A stretch of DNA of 64,000 bases, from NCBI RefSeq assembly GCF_000153305.1, contig NZ_CH724108.1:498205-562204 (forward strand), read 5' to 3'. Position numbers and translations under genes: made by a program. The notes under the pieces were generated by a model. It was not told where the DNA came from. It searched no databases and saw nothing but the letters and a program-made list of their open reading frames with translations. This document shows, piece after piece, positions 9,016 to 16,729 of this stretch. The stretch comes from Oceanicola granulosus HTCC2516 (GTDB lineage Bacteria > Pseudomonadota > Alphaproteobacteria > Rhodobacterales > Rhodobacteraceae). Each line of letters begins with the position of its first letter. Positions within the stretch are counted from its first letter, which is position 1.

Positions 9016-9771
9016 TCAGTGGGTGATGTAGCCGCCGTCGGCGACGAGGGTGGCGCCGGTGACGTAGGAGGCGGCGTCGGAGGCGAGGAACAGCGCGCAG
9101 CTCGCCATCTCCTCGGGCGTGCCGAAGCGGCCCATGGGCGTGTTGTCGGCCCAGACCTTGCTCATCTCGGGGTGGTCCATGCCGCCTTCGGCCATGCGGG
9201 TGCGGATGTAGCCCGGCGCGAGCGCGTTCACCCGGATGCCGCGGCCGGCATATTCGAACGCCATCACCGTCGTCATCTGGTGGATCGCCGCCTTGGACGA
9301 ATTGTAGGCGACCTGCAGCTGCGGCTTGTTGGCGACGAAGCCGGAGATCGAGCCGATGTTGACGATGCTGCCCGCGCCCTGCGCGAGCATCGGGCGCACG
9401 GCGGCGCGGGCGACGCGGAACGGCGCGATCAGGTTGGTGTCCATGATCCGCGCGAGGCGGTCGTCGTCGAAGTCGTGGAAGGCGCCGCCGTCGGCCACGC
9501 CGGCGTTGTTGACGAGTATGTCGAGGCGGCCGAACTCTTCCAGCGTCGCGGCGACGAGCGCGTCCGGGGTCGCCGGGTCGGTGATGTCGCCGGCGGTGAA
9601 GGCGTGGCCCTCGGCGACGAGCGCGCGGCTGTCGTCGGTCTCGGAGCGCGCCGAGAGCATGCAGCGCGCGCCGGCCTCGGCCATGGCGCGGGCGGTGGCG
9701 AGGCCGATGCCCCGGTTGCCGCCGGTGATGAGGGCGATCTTGCCGTCGAGGCGGAAGCGGTCGAGATACAT
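9016..9771 (-). CDS. short-chain dehydrogenase (hexitol/pentitol 2-dehydrogenase-like)
   Basis: A 251-residue SDR with TGGNRGIG at the start, VNNAGVAD in the middle, catalytic Ser in NIGSISGF and YNSSK, and the C-terminal closing motif VTGATLVADGGY. The overall pattern resembles galactitol, D-arabinitol and sorbose-type dehydrogenases that act at C2. In this operon it is the best candidate for oxidising a hexitol such as D-altritol or galactitol to tagatose; this assignment is inferred from the kinase and GatZ-like neighbours. The ATG at 9769-9771 is preceded by AGGAGCCCGACC, and 16 bp separate it from the GatZ-family gene. Confidence 0.9.
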   Translation of the reverse strand: MYLDRFRLDGKIALITGGNRGIGLATARAMAEAGARCMLSARSETDDSRALVAEGHAFTAGDITDPATPDALVAATLEEFGRLDILVNNAGVADGGAFHDFDDDRLARIMDTNLIAPFRVARAAVRPMLAQGAGSIVNIGSISGFVANKPQLQVAYNSSKAAIHQMTTVMAFEYAGRGIRVNALAPGYIRTRMAEGGMDHPEMSKVWADNTPMGRFGTPEEMASCALFLASDAASYVTGATLVADGGYITH

Positions 9772-9787
9772 GGTCGGGCTCCTGGGG

Positions 9788-11053
9788 TCAGTTGCCGTGG
9801 CAGGCGGCGTGATAGGTGGCGAGCGAGCGGGTGACGCGCGCGATCAGCAGCGCCTCCGGGTCGAGCGGGGCGTCGGCGAAGGCGGCGGCCTCGGGCAGGT
9901 GCTGCCAGAACAGCGGCAGCGGCACGCGCTGCCCGGCGAGCGCGGCGAACAGGCGCTCCACGGCGGCCTTGGCCTCGGGGCGGCCCCAGTAGTAGCGGAT
10001 GCGGTCCGAGAGCGAGTAGTGCCGCAGCACCTGCCGCTCGGTGGGCTTGCCGGGATAGTGGCGCTGCCAGTCTGCGGGCTCGGCCAGCATCAGCCGCTCC
10101 ATCGCCGCCTTCAGTGGCCGCTCGCCGTAGCCCGCCACGAGATCGGAGGCGATCAGGTCGAGCCCGTAGAGCGCCTCGCGCAGCACGAAGGTCAGCTCGG
10201 GGCCGACCTTGAGGATCGCGAAGCCGTCGGCCACCAGCTCGGTGAGCGGGGCCTCGCCCTGGTAGTCGGTCGAGTGCGCCTCGTAGACGAGGCCCGGCAT
10301 GTCGGAGAGCGCGGCGACGAGCGGGCGGGCGGCGGGGCGGTCGTAGCGGATGACGTTGGCGTTGCCGAACTCGACGCCGGGCTGCACCACGAGGCCGAGC
10401 ACCCGCGCGAACGCCGCCTCCAGCCCTTGCGCGGCGAAGGTCTCGCGGTGGACCTCGTAGGTCCGGCGCGCGGCGTCGGGGTCGGTCGGGGGCACCGTCG
10501 TGAGCGTGTGGTCGGCGCCGCCGGGCGGGGGGACTTCGGTGCCGATGATGTAGCGCGGCGGCTCTGCGCCCGCGGCGGCCTCGGCGCAGGCGGCGAGGCG
10601 GGCGGCGCGGGTCGCGGTGGTGGCGTCGTCGAGCGCGGCGGGCTCGCCAGCGCAGCCCATCGAGCAGTCGAGGTGGATCTTGGTGAACCCCGCCGCCACG
10701 TAGGCGCGCACCATCTCCTCGGCCTCGGCCATCGCCGCCTCGGCGGGCCGGTCGCGCCAGGGGTTCGGCCCCAGGTGATCGCCGCCCAGCACGATCTGTC
10801 CGGCCGGGCAGCCCTCGCGCCCGGCCAGCTCGCGCACCAGCGCGGCGAAATCGGCGGGGCGCAGGCCGGTGTAGCCGCCCTGGTGGTTGACCTGGTTGCA
10901 GGTCGCCTCGATCAGCACCGTCGCGCCGGTCTCCGCACCGTGGCGCAGCGCGGCGCGCAGTACGAGCGGATGCGCCGAGCAGACCGAGGTGATGCCGACG
11001 GGCGCGCCGGCGCGGTGGCGGGGGGCGAGGTCTTCAAGCGTGGCGCGGCTCAT
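9788..11053 (-). CDS. GatZ/KbaZ-family protein, probable D-tagatose 6-phosphate 4-epimerase
   Basis: A 421-residue TIM-barrel protein of COG4573. Family blocks are clear: EATCNQVNHQGGYTG near residue 48, LGGDHLGPNPWR near 89 and KIHLDCSMGC near 124. In enterobacteria GatZ/KbaZ is a non-catalytic partner of the class II aldolase GatY/KbaY, but no GatY or KbaY is encoded here. In Agrobacterium, stand-alone members of this family were shown to epimerise tagatose 6-phosphate to fructose 6-phosphate. The adjoining PfkB kinase would supply tagatose 6-phosphate, so epimerase is the better call. The start ATG overlaps the kinase stop by four bases (ATGA), implying translational coupling. Confidence 0.88.
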   Translation of the reverse strand: MSRATLEDLAPRHRAGAPVGITSVCSAHPLVLRAALRHGAETGATVLIEATCNQVNHQGGYTGLRPADFAALVRELAGREGCPAGQIVLGGDHLGPNPWRDRPAEAAMAEAEEMVRAYVAAGFTKIHLDCSMGCAGEPAALDDATTATRAARLAACAEAAAGAEPPRYIIGTEVPPPGGADHTLTTVPPTDPDAARRTYEVHRETFAAQGLEAAFARVLGLVVQPGVEFGNANVIRYDRPAARPLVAALSDMPGLVYEAHSTDYQGEAPLTELVADGFAILKVGPELTFVLREALYGLDLIASDLVAGYGERPLKAAMERLMLAEPADWQRHYPGKPTERQVLRHYSLSDRIRYYWGRPEAKAAVERLFAALAGQRVPLPLFWQHLPEAAAFADAPLDPEALLIARVTRSLATYHAACHGN

Positions 11054-12015
11054 GGTTGGGTCTCCCGAATGAAGTCGTCGAACTGGGCGCGGGTGCCGGC
11101 ACCCTCCATCGGCCCGCGGACGGTGACGTTGCGCGCGCCGGCGGCGCTGGCATAGGCGAGCGCCGTCTCCAGCGGCATCCCGAGACGGCGGCAGGCGACG
11201 TAGGCGCCGCCGAAGCAGTCGCCCGCGCCGGTCGGATCGAGCTCGGTGACGGCGAAGGCGGGGGCCTCGACGCGGCTGCCGTCGGGCAGGAAGGCCGTGG
11301 CCCCGTTTGCGCCGCGCTTGAGGACGATCTCGCCGACGCCGCGCGCGAACAGCGCCGCGACGGCCGCCGCCTCGCCGCGCACGCCGGCGGCCAGCTCCAG
11401 CTCCTCGCCCGAGGGCAAGAGCAGGTCGGCGCGGGTCACGAGGTCGGCGAAGCGCGCCTCGGTCGCGGCGTCGAGCGCCAGCTCCTTGCGGAGGTTGGGA
11501 TCGAGCGAAAGCGTGCCGCCGCGGGCGGCGACGATGTCGACGGCGCGCGCGATCACCTCGACCGCCGCCGGCATCGAAAGCGCCGAGCCCATCACGTGCA
11601 GGTGCCCCGCGCGCGCCATCAGCTGCGCCGCCGCGTCGCTCCAGCCGAAGCGTGCGGCGGCGGAGGTGGCGATGTTGAAGACGAAGTCGCGGCTGCCGTC
11701 ATCGCGGTAGCGCACGAAGGCGCTGCCCGTGGGCCAGTCCGGCACGGTCGCGACGGCGGAGACGTCGACCCCGTCGGCGCGCAGCCGCTGGAGGGTCATG
11801 CGGCCGAAATCGTCGTCGCCCACCGCGCCCACCATCGCCGCCGCGCCGCCGATCCGGCCGCACTGGTCGATGAAGATCGCCGGCGCGCCCGAAGGGTAGG
11901 GGCCCATGAGCGGCTGCGGCGCGGTGAAGCCGGTGCCGACGGTGGTGGCGACGATCTCCACGAGGATCTCGCCCACGGCGACGGTCGGGCCGAGGCTGTC
12001 GGGTGCGAGCGGCAT
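11050..12015 (-). CDS. PfkB-family sugar kinase (tagatose/fructose kinase-like)
   Basis: A 321-residue ribokinase-family enzyme. The substrate-binding GG is in GRIGGAAAMVGAVGDDDFG and the anion hole with catalytic Asp is in DPTGAGDCFGGAYV near residue 262. No signal or membrane segments are present. Operon partners (polyol dehydrogenases and a GatZ-family epimerase) suggest D-tagatose as substrate, giving tagatose 6-phosphate; fructose or another ketose remains possible. Its ATG shares one base with the stop of the SorC regulator (TGATG), so the two are probably co-translated. Confidence 0.88.
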   Translation of the reverse strand: MPLAPDSLGPTVAVGEILVEIVATTVGTGFTAPQPLMGPYPSGAPAIFIDQCGRIGGAAAMVGAVGDDDFGRMTLQRLRADGVDVSAVATVPDWPTGSAFVRYRDDGSRDFVFNIATSAAARFGWSDAAAQLMARAGHLHVMGSALSMPAAVEVIARAVDIVAARGGTLSLDPNLRKELALDAATEARFADLVTRADLLLPSGEELELAAGVRGEAAAVAALFARGVGEIVLKRGANGATAFLPDGSRVEAPAFAVTELDPTGAGDCFGGAYVACRRLGMPLETALAYASAAGARNVTVRGPMEGAGTRAQFDDFIRETQP

Positions 12016-12986
12016 CAGGGCTCCTTTGCCGTTTGGGCGCCGAGGATCAGCTCGGCGGTGACGTCGTCGGTGACGAGGGTGTCGATCAACCCGGCGCGGG
12101 CGGCGGCGACGATGATGCCGGCCTTGTGCGGCCCGGCGGCGGCCATGATCTTGTGCGGCACCCGCGCGACGGTCTCGATCGGGATGCCGACGGTGCGCGC
12201 CGCGATCGGGTGGTCGATCAGCCGCCCCTCCGCATCGAGGAACTGCCCCAGCACGTCGCCGATGCCGCCGGCAGCGCGCAGGGTCTCGGCGTCGGTGCCG
12301 CTGGGGAGGCCGTTGGCGATCAGGAACGAGCGGGGCGAGATGTCGCTGGCGGTCAGGATGGCCATGTCGAGGGTTTCGAACTTGGCGAAGTGATCGCTGA
12401 AGAGCGGCTGGCTGAGGAACGACTCCCGCTCGACCCCCTCGGCGAGGAAGACCGGCGCGGCGAGCAGCGAATATTGCGCGCCGAGCCGCTCGGCGAGGCC
12501 GGAGGCGATGGAGAACGAGTTGAACGCGGTGCCCCGGCTGGTGCCGCCGAGCATCGAGACCACCTCGAGGTCGGGGTAGGACAGGCGGGGCAGGCGGCGC
12601 ACGGCGCTCTCGATGCTCATCCCCCAGCTGACGCCGATCCGCTCGACCGGCCGCTCGCGCAGCAGCTCGCCGAGATGGGCGGCGAGCCCGGCGCCGACGC
12701 CGTTGTGATAGTCGTAGTGTTCGCGGTCGGCCGGGACGACCAGCGCCTTGCCGATGCCGAGCGCGCCGCAGAGCTCCTGCTGCATCTCGAAGCGCGGCAG
12801 GAACGGCGACAGGATCTCGATCCGCACCATCCCGCGCGCGCGCGCCTTCTGGATCGCTTGGTTGACCCGCAGCCGCGTCACCCCGAGCAGCCGCGCGACC
12901 TCCGCCTGCGTCCGTTCGTTGATGAAATAATGCCAGCAGACCTCGCTGATGAAGGCGTCGCCGTCCTCCTGCGCATCCCTCGGCAT
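12015..12986 (-). CDS. SorC/DeoR-family sugar-binding transcriptional regulator
   Basis: A 323-residue regulator. Residues 15-55 form a helix-turn-helix with [21 protein letters not shown]. The remainder is the SorC effector domain, which resembles sugar-phosphate isomerases, with [17 protein letters not shown] and [16 protein letters not shown]. This family senses phosphorylated sugars, consistent with control of the following kinase/epimerase/dehydrogenase genes and the divergent zinc dehydrogenase. The ATG at 12984-12986 is chosen because GGAGGAACGGC precedes it; a longer in-frame reading to 13154 covers the divergent promoter and is not protein-like. It is the first gene of its operon and may autoregulate. 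Confidence 0.92.
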   Translation of the reverse strand: MPRDAQEDGDAFISEVCWHYFINERTQAEVARLLGVTRLRVNQAIQKARARGMVRIEILSPFLPRFEMQQELCGALGIGKALVVPADREHYDYHNGVGAGLAAHLGELLRERPVERIGVSWGMSIESAVRRLPRLSYPDLEVVSMLGGTSRGTAFNSFSIASGLAERLGAQYSLLAAPVFLAEGVERESFLSQPLFSDHFAKFETLDMAILTASDISPRSFLIANGLPSGTDAETLRAAGGIGDVLGQFLDAEGRLIDHPIAARTVGIPIETVARVPHKIMAAAGPHKAGIIVAAARAGLIDTLVTDDVTAELILGAQTAKEP

Positions 12987-13081
12987 GCCGTTCCTCCGCG
13001 TCTCGCCCGGCGTCGTTCCTCGCCGCGACCGCCCGCCGGTCGAACAGGTGTCACGTATCCCATACATCTGCAAGATCCGCT

Positions 13082-13109
13082 GTTGCATCGCCACCCGACC
13101 GGTTGCATC
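13082..13109. promoter_or_regulatory. candidate operator: direct repeat GTTGCATC in the divergent promoter region
   Basis: GTTGCATC occurs at 13082-13089 and again at 13102-13109, exactly 20 bp apart, about two helical turns. It lies in the 185-bp spacer between the SorC regulator and the divergent dehydrogenase. Same-face spacing suits a dimeric or tetrameric regulator. No binding data are available. Confidence 0.35.
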
Positions 13110-13171
13110 AACTGTGCCAACTCTGGCGCCATAATCGCCGCCCTCTCTCACCATCTCGAAAGGCTGATCCC

Positions 13172-14224
13172 ATGAAGGCCCTGGTACTGGAGCAGAAGGA
13201 CGAACTGTCCCTGCGCGATTTCCCCGCCATCGACCACGCGGAGCAGACCCTCGGCCCGCGCGACGTGCGCATCAAGCTGCACACGGTCGGCATCTGCGGC
13301 TCCGACGTGCACTACTATACCCACGGTCGCATCGGCCCGTTCGTCGTCGAGGCGCCGATGATCCTCGGCCACGAGGCGTCGGGCACGGTGATCGAGGTCG
13401 GCGACGAGGTCGCGACGCTCGCCGTCGGTGACCGGGTCTGCATGGAGCCCGGCATTCCCGATCCCAACAGCAGGGCGACGCGACTCGGCATGTACAACGT
13501 CGACCCGGCGGTGCGCTTCTGGGCAACGCCGCCGGTTCACGGCATCCTGCGCCCGACCTGCGTCCACCCCGAGGCCTTCACCTTCAGGCTGCCCGACACC
13601 GTCAGCTTCGCCGAGGCGGCGATGGTCGAGCCGCTCGCGGTCGGCGTGCACGCCGCGACCAAGGCGCGGGTGAAGCCCGGCGACGTCGGCGTCGTGCTCG
13701 GGGCGGGGCCGATCGGGCTGGTGACGGCGCTGTCGGCGCTCGCCGCGGGCTGCGCGCGGGTCTACGTCACCGACATCGCCGAGCCCAAGCTCGAGATCGC
13801 CGCCGCGCTGTCGCCCGCGATCGTGCCGGTGCGGGCGGAAGGCGACGCGCTCGTCTCGCGGGTCCACGCCGACACCGACGGCTGGGGCGCGGACGTGGTC
13901 TTCGAGGCGACCGGCTCGCCCGGCGCGGCCGCCGGCGTCTTCGCGCCGCTCGCGCCCGGCGGCTGCGTTGTGATGATCGGCGGCCAGCCCGAGCCGATCA
14001 GCTACGACGCCGGTGCCGCGATGGTGCGCGAGGCGCGGGTGGAGAACATCTTCCGCTACGCCCACGCCTTCCCGCGCTGCGTCGCGATGCTCGGCTCCGG
14101 CGCCATCGACGTCAAACCTCTCATCACCCGCACCTTCGGCTTCGACGAGAGCGTTGAGGCCTTCGAGATCGCCGCCTCCGCCCCGCCCTCCGACGTGAAG
14201 ATGCAGATCGAACTGCCGCAATAG
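13172..14224 (+). CDS. zinc-dependent polyol dehydrogenase (xylitol/sorbitol/L-iditol dehydrogenase-like)
   Basis: A 350-residue medium-chain dehydrogenase. The catalytic zinc site is in [10 protein letters not shown] and [12 protein letters not shown]. The nucleotide-binding Rossmann motif is [12 protein letters not shown] near residue 175, followed by [10 protein letters not shown] with an Asp that favours NAD. The structural-zinc cysteines of ADHs are absent, as in many sorbitol/xylitol dehydrogenases. It oxidises a polyol at C2 in the cytoplasm. The ATG at 13172 is chosen for its canonical MKALVLEQ start. Divergent from the SorC operon, it is probably controlled by the same regulator. Confidence 0.93.
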   Translation: MKALVLEQKDELSLRDFPAIDHAEQTLGPRDVRIKLHTVGICGSDVHYYTHGRIGPFVVEAPMILGHEASGTVIEVGDEVATLAVGDRVCMEPGIPDPNSRATRLGMYNVDPAVRFWATPPVHGILRPTCVHPEAFTFRLPDTVSFAEAAMVEPLAVGVHAATKARVKPGDVGVVLGAGPIGLVTALSALAAGCARVYVTDIAEPKLEIAAALSPAIVPVRAEGDALVSRVHADTDGWGADVVFEATGSPGAAAGVFAPLAPGGCVVMIGGQPEPISYDAGAAMVREARVENIFRYAHAFPRCVAMLGSGAIDVKPLITRTFGFDESVEAFEIAASAPPSDVKMQIELPQ

Positions 14225-14229
14225 GCGCC

Positions 14230-14246
14230 GGCGCGGCAACCGCGCC
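14230..14246. terminator. hairpin between convergent dehydrogenase and hydrolase genes
   Basis: GGCGCGG and CCGCGCC pair perfectly around a CAA loop, 6 bp after the dehydrogenase stop. There is no T run. Its place between convergent genes suggests a transcription boundary. Confidence 0.4.
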
Positions 14247-14264
14247 ACCCGCGGCGCTCGCGCG

Positions 14265-14909
14265 CTAGCCCCGGAGGGTGGCGAGCTCCTCCAGGAGCTG
14301 CGCCGTGGTCACCTGCCGGCAATAGCCGCGGATCGCGGCGACCGACGCGTCGTGGCGCGCCTGGCTGTAGGTCTGGCAGGCGTCGGTCACCTGGGTGACG
14401 AGGTAGCCGAGGTCGCAGGCGTCGCGGATCGCGCTCTCGACGCACTGGTCGGTCACGAGCCCCGAGATCACCAGTTGCCGCACGCCGAGATTGCGCAGGA
14501 CGTAATCGATGTGGGTCGAGATGAAGACCGAGGAGGACGACTTCGGAAACACGATCTCGTCCTCGCCCGGCGCGATGGCGTCGAGCACCTTGCCGTCCCA
14601 CGAGCCCCTGGGCACGTTGAAGCCGGTGATCTTGTAGTCAAGCGAACGGTCGCGGCCGTCGCGGGTCAGGCTCTCGATGGTCGTGTAGAGCACCTCGACC
14701 CCGGCATCGCGGCAGCCGGCCTGCAGCCGCTGCATGTTGGGCAGCGTCTCGCGCTCGAAGCGCTCGAAGAACCAGCCCACCTTCTCCTCGAACGCCTCCG
14801 GCGCGAGGTCGGCCCATTCGCCGCCCTCGCGGTGCGCGCTGAAGTTCTGCACGTCGATGAAGAGCAGGGCCGACGCGGCGGGATCGAGGGGAACGTCACG
14901 GGTGTGCAT
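14265..14909 (-). CDS. isochorismatase-family cysteine amidohydrolase
   Basis: A 214-residue hydrolase. The Asp-Lys-Cys triad of the family is visible: Asp19 in LFIDVQNF, Lys123 in FPKSSSS and Cys156 in GLVTDQCVESA, with the cis-peptide region just before Cys. The VTDQCVES sequence is typical of amidases acting on ureido or carbamoyl groups (biuret, N-carbamoylsarcosine, ureidoacrylate) rather than isochorismate, but substrate cannot be assigned. It ends the leftward pair, 24 bp after the deformylase-like gene. The pair diverges from the RpiR/ABC transporter/formamidase operon, implying a shared amide substrate pathway. Confidence 0.9.
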   Translation of the reverse strand: MHTRDVPLDPAASALLFIDVQNFSAHREGGEWADLAPEAFEEKVGWFFERFERETLPNMQRLQAGCRDAGVEVLYTTIESLTRDGRDRSLDYKITGFNVPRGSWDGKVLDAIAPGEDEIVFPKSSSSVFISTHIDYVLRNLGVRQLVISGLVTDQCVESAIRDACDLGYLVTQVTDACQTYSQARHDASVAAIRGYCRQVTTAQLLEELATLRG

Positions 14910-14933
14910 GGGGCAGGTCTCCGGGGGCGGGGT

Positions 14934-15716
14934 TCAGGGCGCCGGCACCGCGTCGCGCAGCAGGGCGACGAGGTCCGCCGCCCAGGCGCGACAGGCGTCG
15001 GGGGTGCTCAGCAGGTCGTTGCGGATCTCGATCAGGCTGTTGCGCAGCCCGTGCGGCTCGGCGCAGGCGGGGATGAACCAATCGGTCGCGTCCTCGATCT
15101 GGTAGGGCTCGTTGTCGCCGATCGTCAGGTCAAGCCGCGCGCGGCGCATCCGCTCCGCCAGCGCCGCGCCGCCGCTCTGCTCGGAGGCGTAGAGGAAGCC
15201 CGCGTGCCAGGGCCGCGGCCGGCCGGCGAGCACCGGCTCGAAGCTGTGGATGGAGTAGGCCGCCCGCATCCCGGGCCGCCCCGCACGCTCCGTGCAGGCG
15301 GCGGCATAGGGGGCGAAGATCTCGGCGACGCGCGCCTCGACCTGGGCGTGGGAGAGGCCGGTGTTGCCCGGCACGGGCGTGCCGTCGCTGACTTCCGGCA
15401 CCGATTGCGGCGTGTGGGGCGGGCGGTTGCAGTCGATGACGAGCCGGCTGTAGCGCTGCACGACCAGCCCGCAGCCGAGCTCCCGCGCCATCGCCCGCGC
15501 CACCTCCTCGGCCCCGATGTCGCTGGCGATGTGCCGCTCGAACGCCGCCTCCGGCAGGCCCAGGCCGGCGAGCGCGGCGGGCACGGCGCGCCCGGCATGT
15601 TCGCACACCAGCAGGATGTCGTCGCGCCGCGTCGGCTCCACGATCTCGACCGGCGCCGGATCGCGCCGCGGATCGAGCAGCGTGCGCCCTGGCGTCGTGC
15701 CTGCTTCCTCGCTCAT
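14934..15716 (-). CDS. N-formylglutamate amidohydrolase family protein
   Basis: A 260-residue member of the N-formylglutamate deformylase family (zinc carboxypeptidase-like fold). Recognisable blocks are LLVCEHAGRAVPAAL near residue 34, DIGAEEVARAMA, SRLVIDCNRPP, YSIHSFEPVL and LTIGDNEPYQ. These supply the His/Glu metal ligands and substrate-binding Arg of the family. It would hydrolyse an N-formyl or related N-acyl amino acid. The ATG at 15714-15716 is preferred; an upstream GTG at 15746 would add ten residues. It is the first gene of the leftward pair and shares a 167-bp spacer with the rpiR-type gene. Confidence 0.88.
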   Translation of the reverse strand: MSEEAGTTPGRTLLDPRRDPAPVEIVEPTRRDDILLVCEHAGRAVPAALAGLGLPEAAFERHIASDIGAEEVARAMARELGCGLVVQRYSRLVIDCNRPPHTPQSVPEVSDGTPVPGNTGLSHAQVEARVAEIFAPYAAACTERAGRPGMRAAYSIHSFEPVLAGRPRPWHAGFLYASEQSGGAALAERMRRARLDLTIGDNEPYQIEDATDWFIPACAEPHGLRNSLIEIRNDLLSTPDACRAWAADLVALLRDAVPAP

Positions 15717-15780
15717 CCGGTCGGGCTCCTCGTCGTGCGGCGCCACCTCGGGCGCGGGACCGGGCGGACTGTCTGAAACA

Positions 15781-15793
15781 ACTTTGTCAAAGT
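15781..15793. promoter_or_regulatory. perfect palindrome ACTTTG-T-CAAAGT, candidate RpiR operator
   Basis: A 13-bp perfect inverted repeat lies in the spacer between the divergent deformylase-like and RpiR-family genes, in a locally AT-rich patch of a GC-rich genome. A TTGACA hexamer follows at 15811-15816 and could be the -35 element of the rightward operon. RpiR proteins bind short palindromes, so autoregulation plus control of both operons is a reasonable inference. Confidence 0.5.
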
Positions 15794-15883
15794 CAACGCG
15801 GAGAGCGATGTTGACACATCATTTTTGCGCCGCCACTCTCGGCGGGTCAGCAATGGCGGCCGGCAGGAGAGGGCAGCGAAGCG

Positions 15884-16729
15884 GTGAGTCTGAGAACCCA
15901 GATCCAGTCTGCCTCAGATCTGCTGACGCCGGCCGAGCGGCAATTGTCGGCCGTCATCCTCGCCGACTACCCCTTCGCCGGACTCGAGCCGATCCAGGAA
16001 TTGTCGCAGCGCGCGGGGGTCTCCGCGCCGTCGATCTCGCGGTTCGTCTCCAAGCTCGGCTACCGGGGCTTCCAGGAATTCCAGCAGTCGCTGGTGCGCG
16101 AGCTGCGCGAGGGGCGGACGTCGCCGATCGAGCTGAAGGAGGCGCAGGGCGGCGCGCCGCCCGAGCCCTTCGCCGCGCAGCTGGCGCGGGCGTCGGCGCT
16201 CCTCGCCGAGCTGGCCGAGCAGGTGCCCGCGGCGCAGTTCGACCGCGTCGTCGAGCTGCTGTCCGACCCGCGCCGGCGCATCTACATGATCGGTGGGCGG
16301 ATGACGGACAGCATCGCGCGCTTCTTCGTCGGCCACCTGCGCCAGATCCGCGCCGACGTGGTGCACTTCCCGTCCGATCCCGAGACCTGGCCCGAGTACC
16401 TGCTGCGGCTGCGCCCGCGCGACGTGGTGCTCGTCATCGACTTCCGCCGCTACCAGGCGAGCCTCGAGCGCCTCGCGGCGAAGGTGCGCGAGCGCCGGGC
16501 GCAGACCATCGTCATCACCGACCAGTGGATCAGCCCCGCTGCGCGCGGCGCCACCGAGCTGATCCCGGTCCCGACCCTGTCGGGCACGCTCTGGGACAGC
16601 TACGTCGCCGCCTTCGCGCTGGTGGAGGCGCTGCTGGTGCCGCTGGCGGAGCGCAACTGGAGCGAGACGCGCACGCGGATCGAGGCGTGGGACGCGCTGC
16701 GAGACACCGAGACGGAGACCCCCGAATGA
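15884..16729 (+). CDS. MurR/RpiR-family transcriptional regulator
   Basis: A 281-residue regulator. Residues 1-75 are the RpiR helix-turn-helix domain with TPAERQLSAVIL and the recognition segment AGVSAPSISRFVSKLGYRGF. Residues 110-260 are a SIS domain (RRIYMIGGRMTDSIARFF and later DVVLVIDFRRYQ). SIS domains normally bind phosphosugars, but RpiR regulators of amide and purine catabolism also exist. The start is GTG at 15884; GGAGA lies about 14 bases upstream. Its stop overlaps the start of the next gene (ATGA), so it is co-transcribed with the ligase, transporter and formamidase genes. Confidence 0.92.
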   Translation: MSLRTQIQSASDLLTPAERQLSAVILADYPFAGLEPIQELSQRAGVSAPSISRFVSKLGYRGFQEFQQSLVRELREGRTSPIELKEAQGGAPPEPFAAQLARASALLAELAEQVPAAQFDRVVELLSDPRRRIYMIGGRMTDSIARFFVGHLRQIRADVVHFPSDPETWPEYLLRLRPRDVVLVIDFRRYQASLERLAAKVRERRAQTIVITDQWISPAARGATELIPVPTLSGTLWDSYVAAFALVEALLVPLAERNWSETRTRIEAWDALRDTETETPE

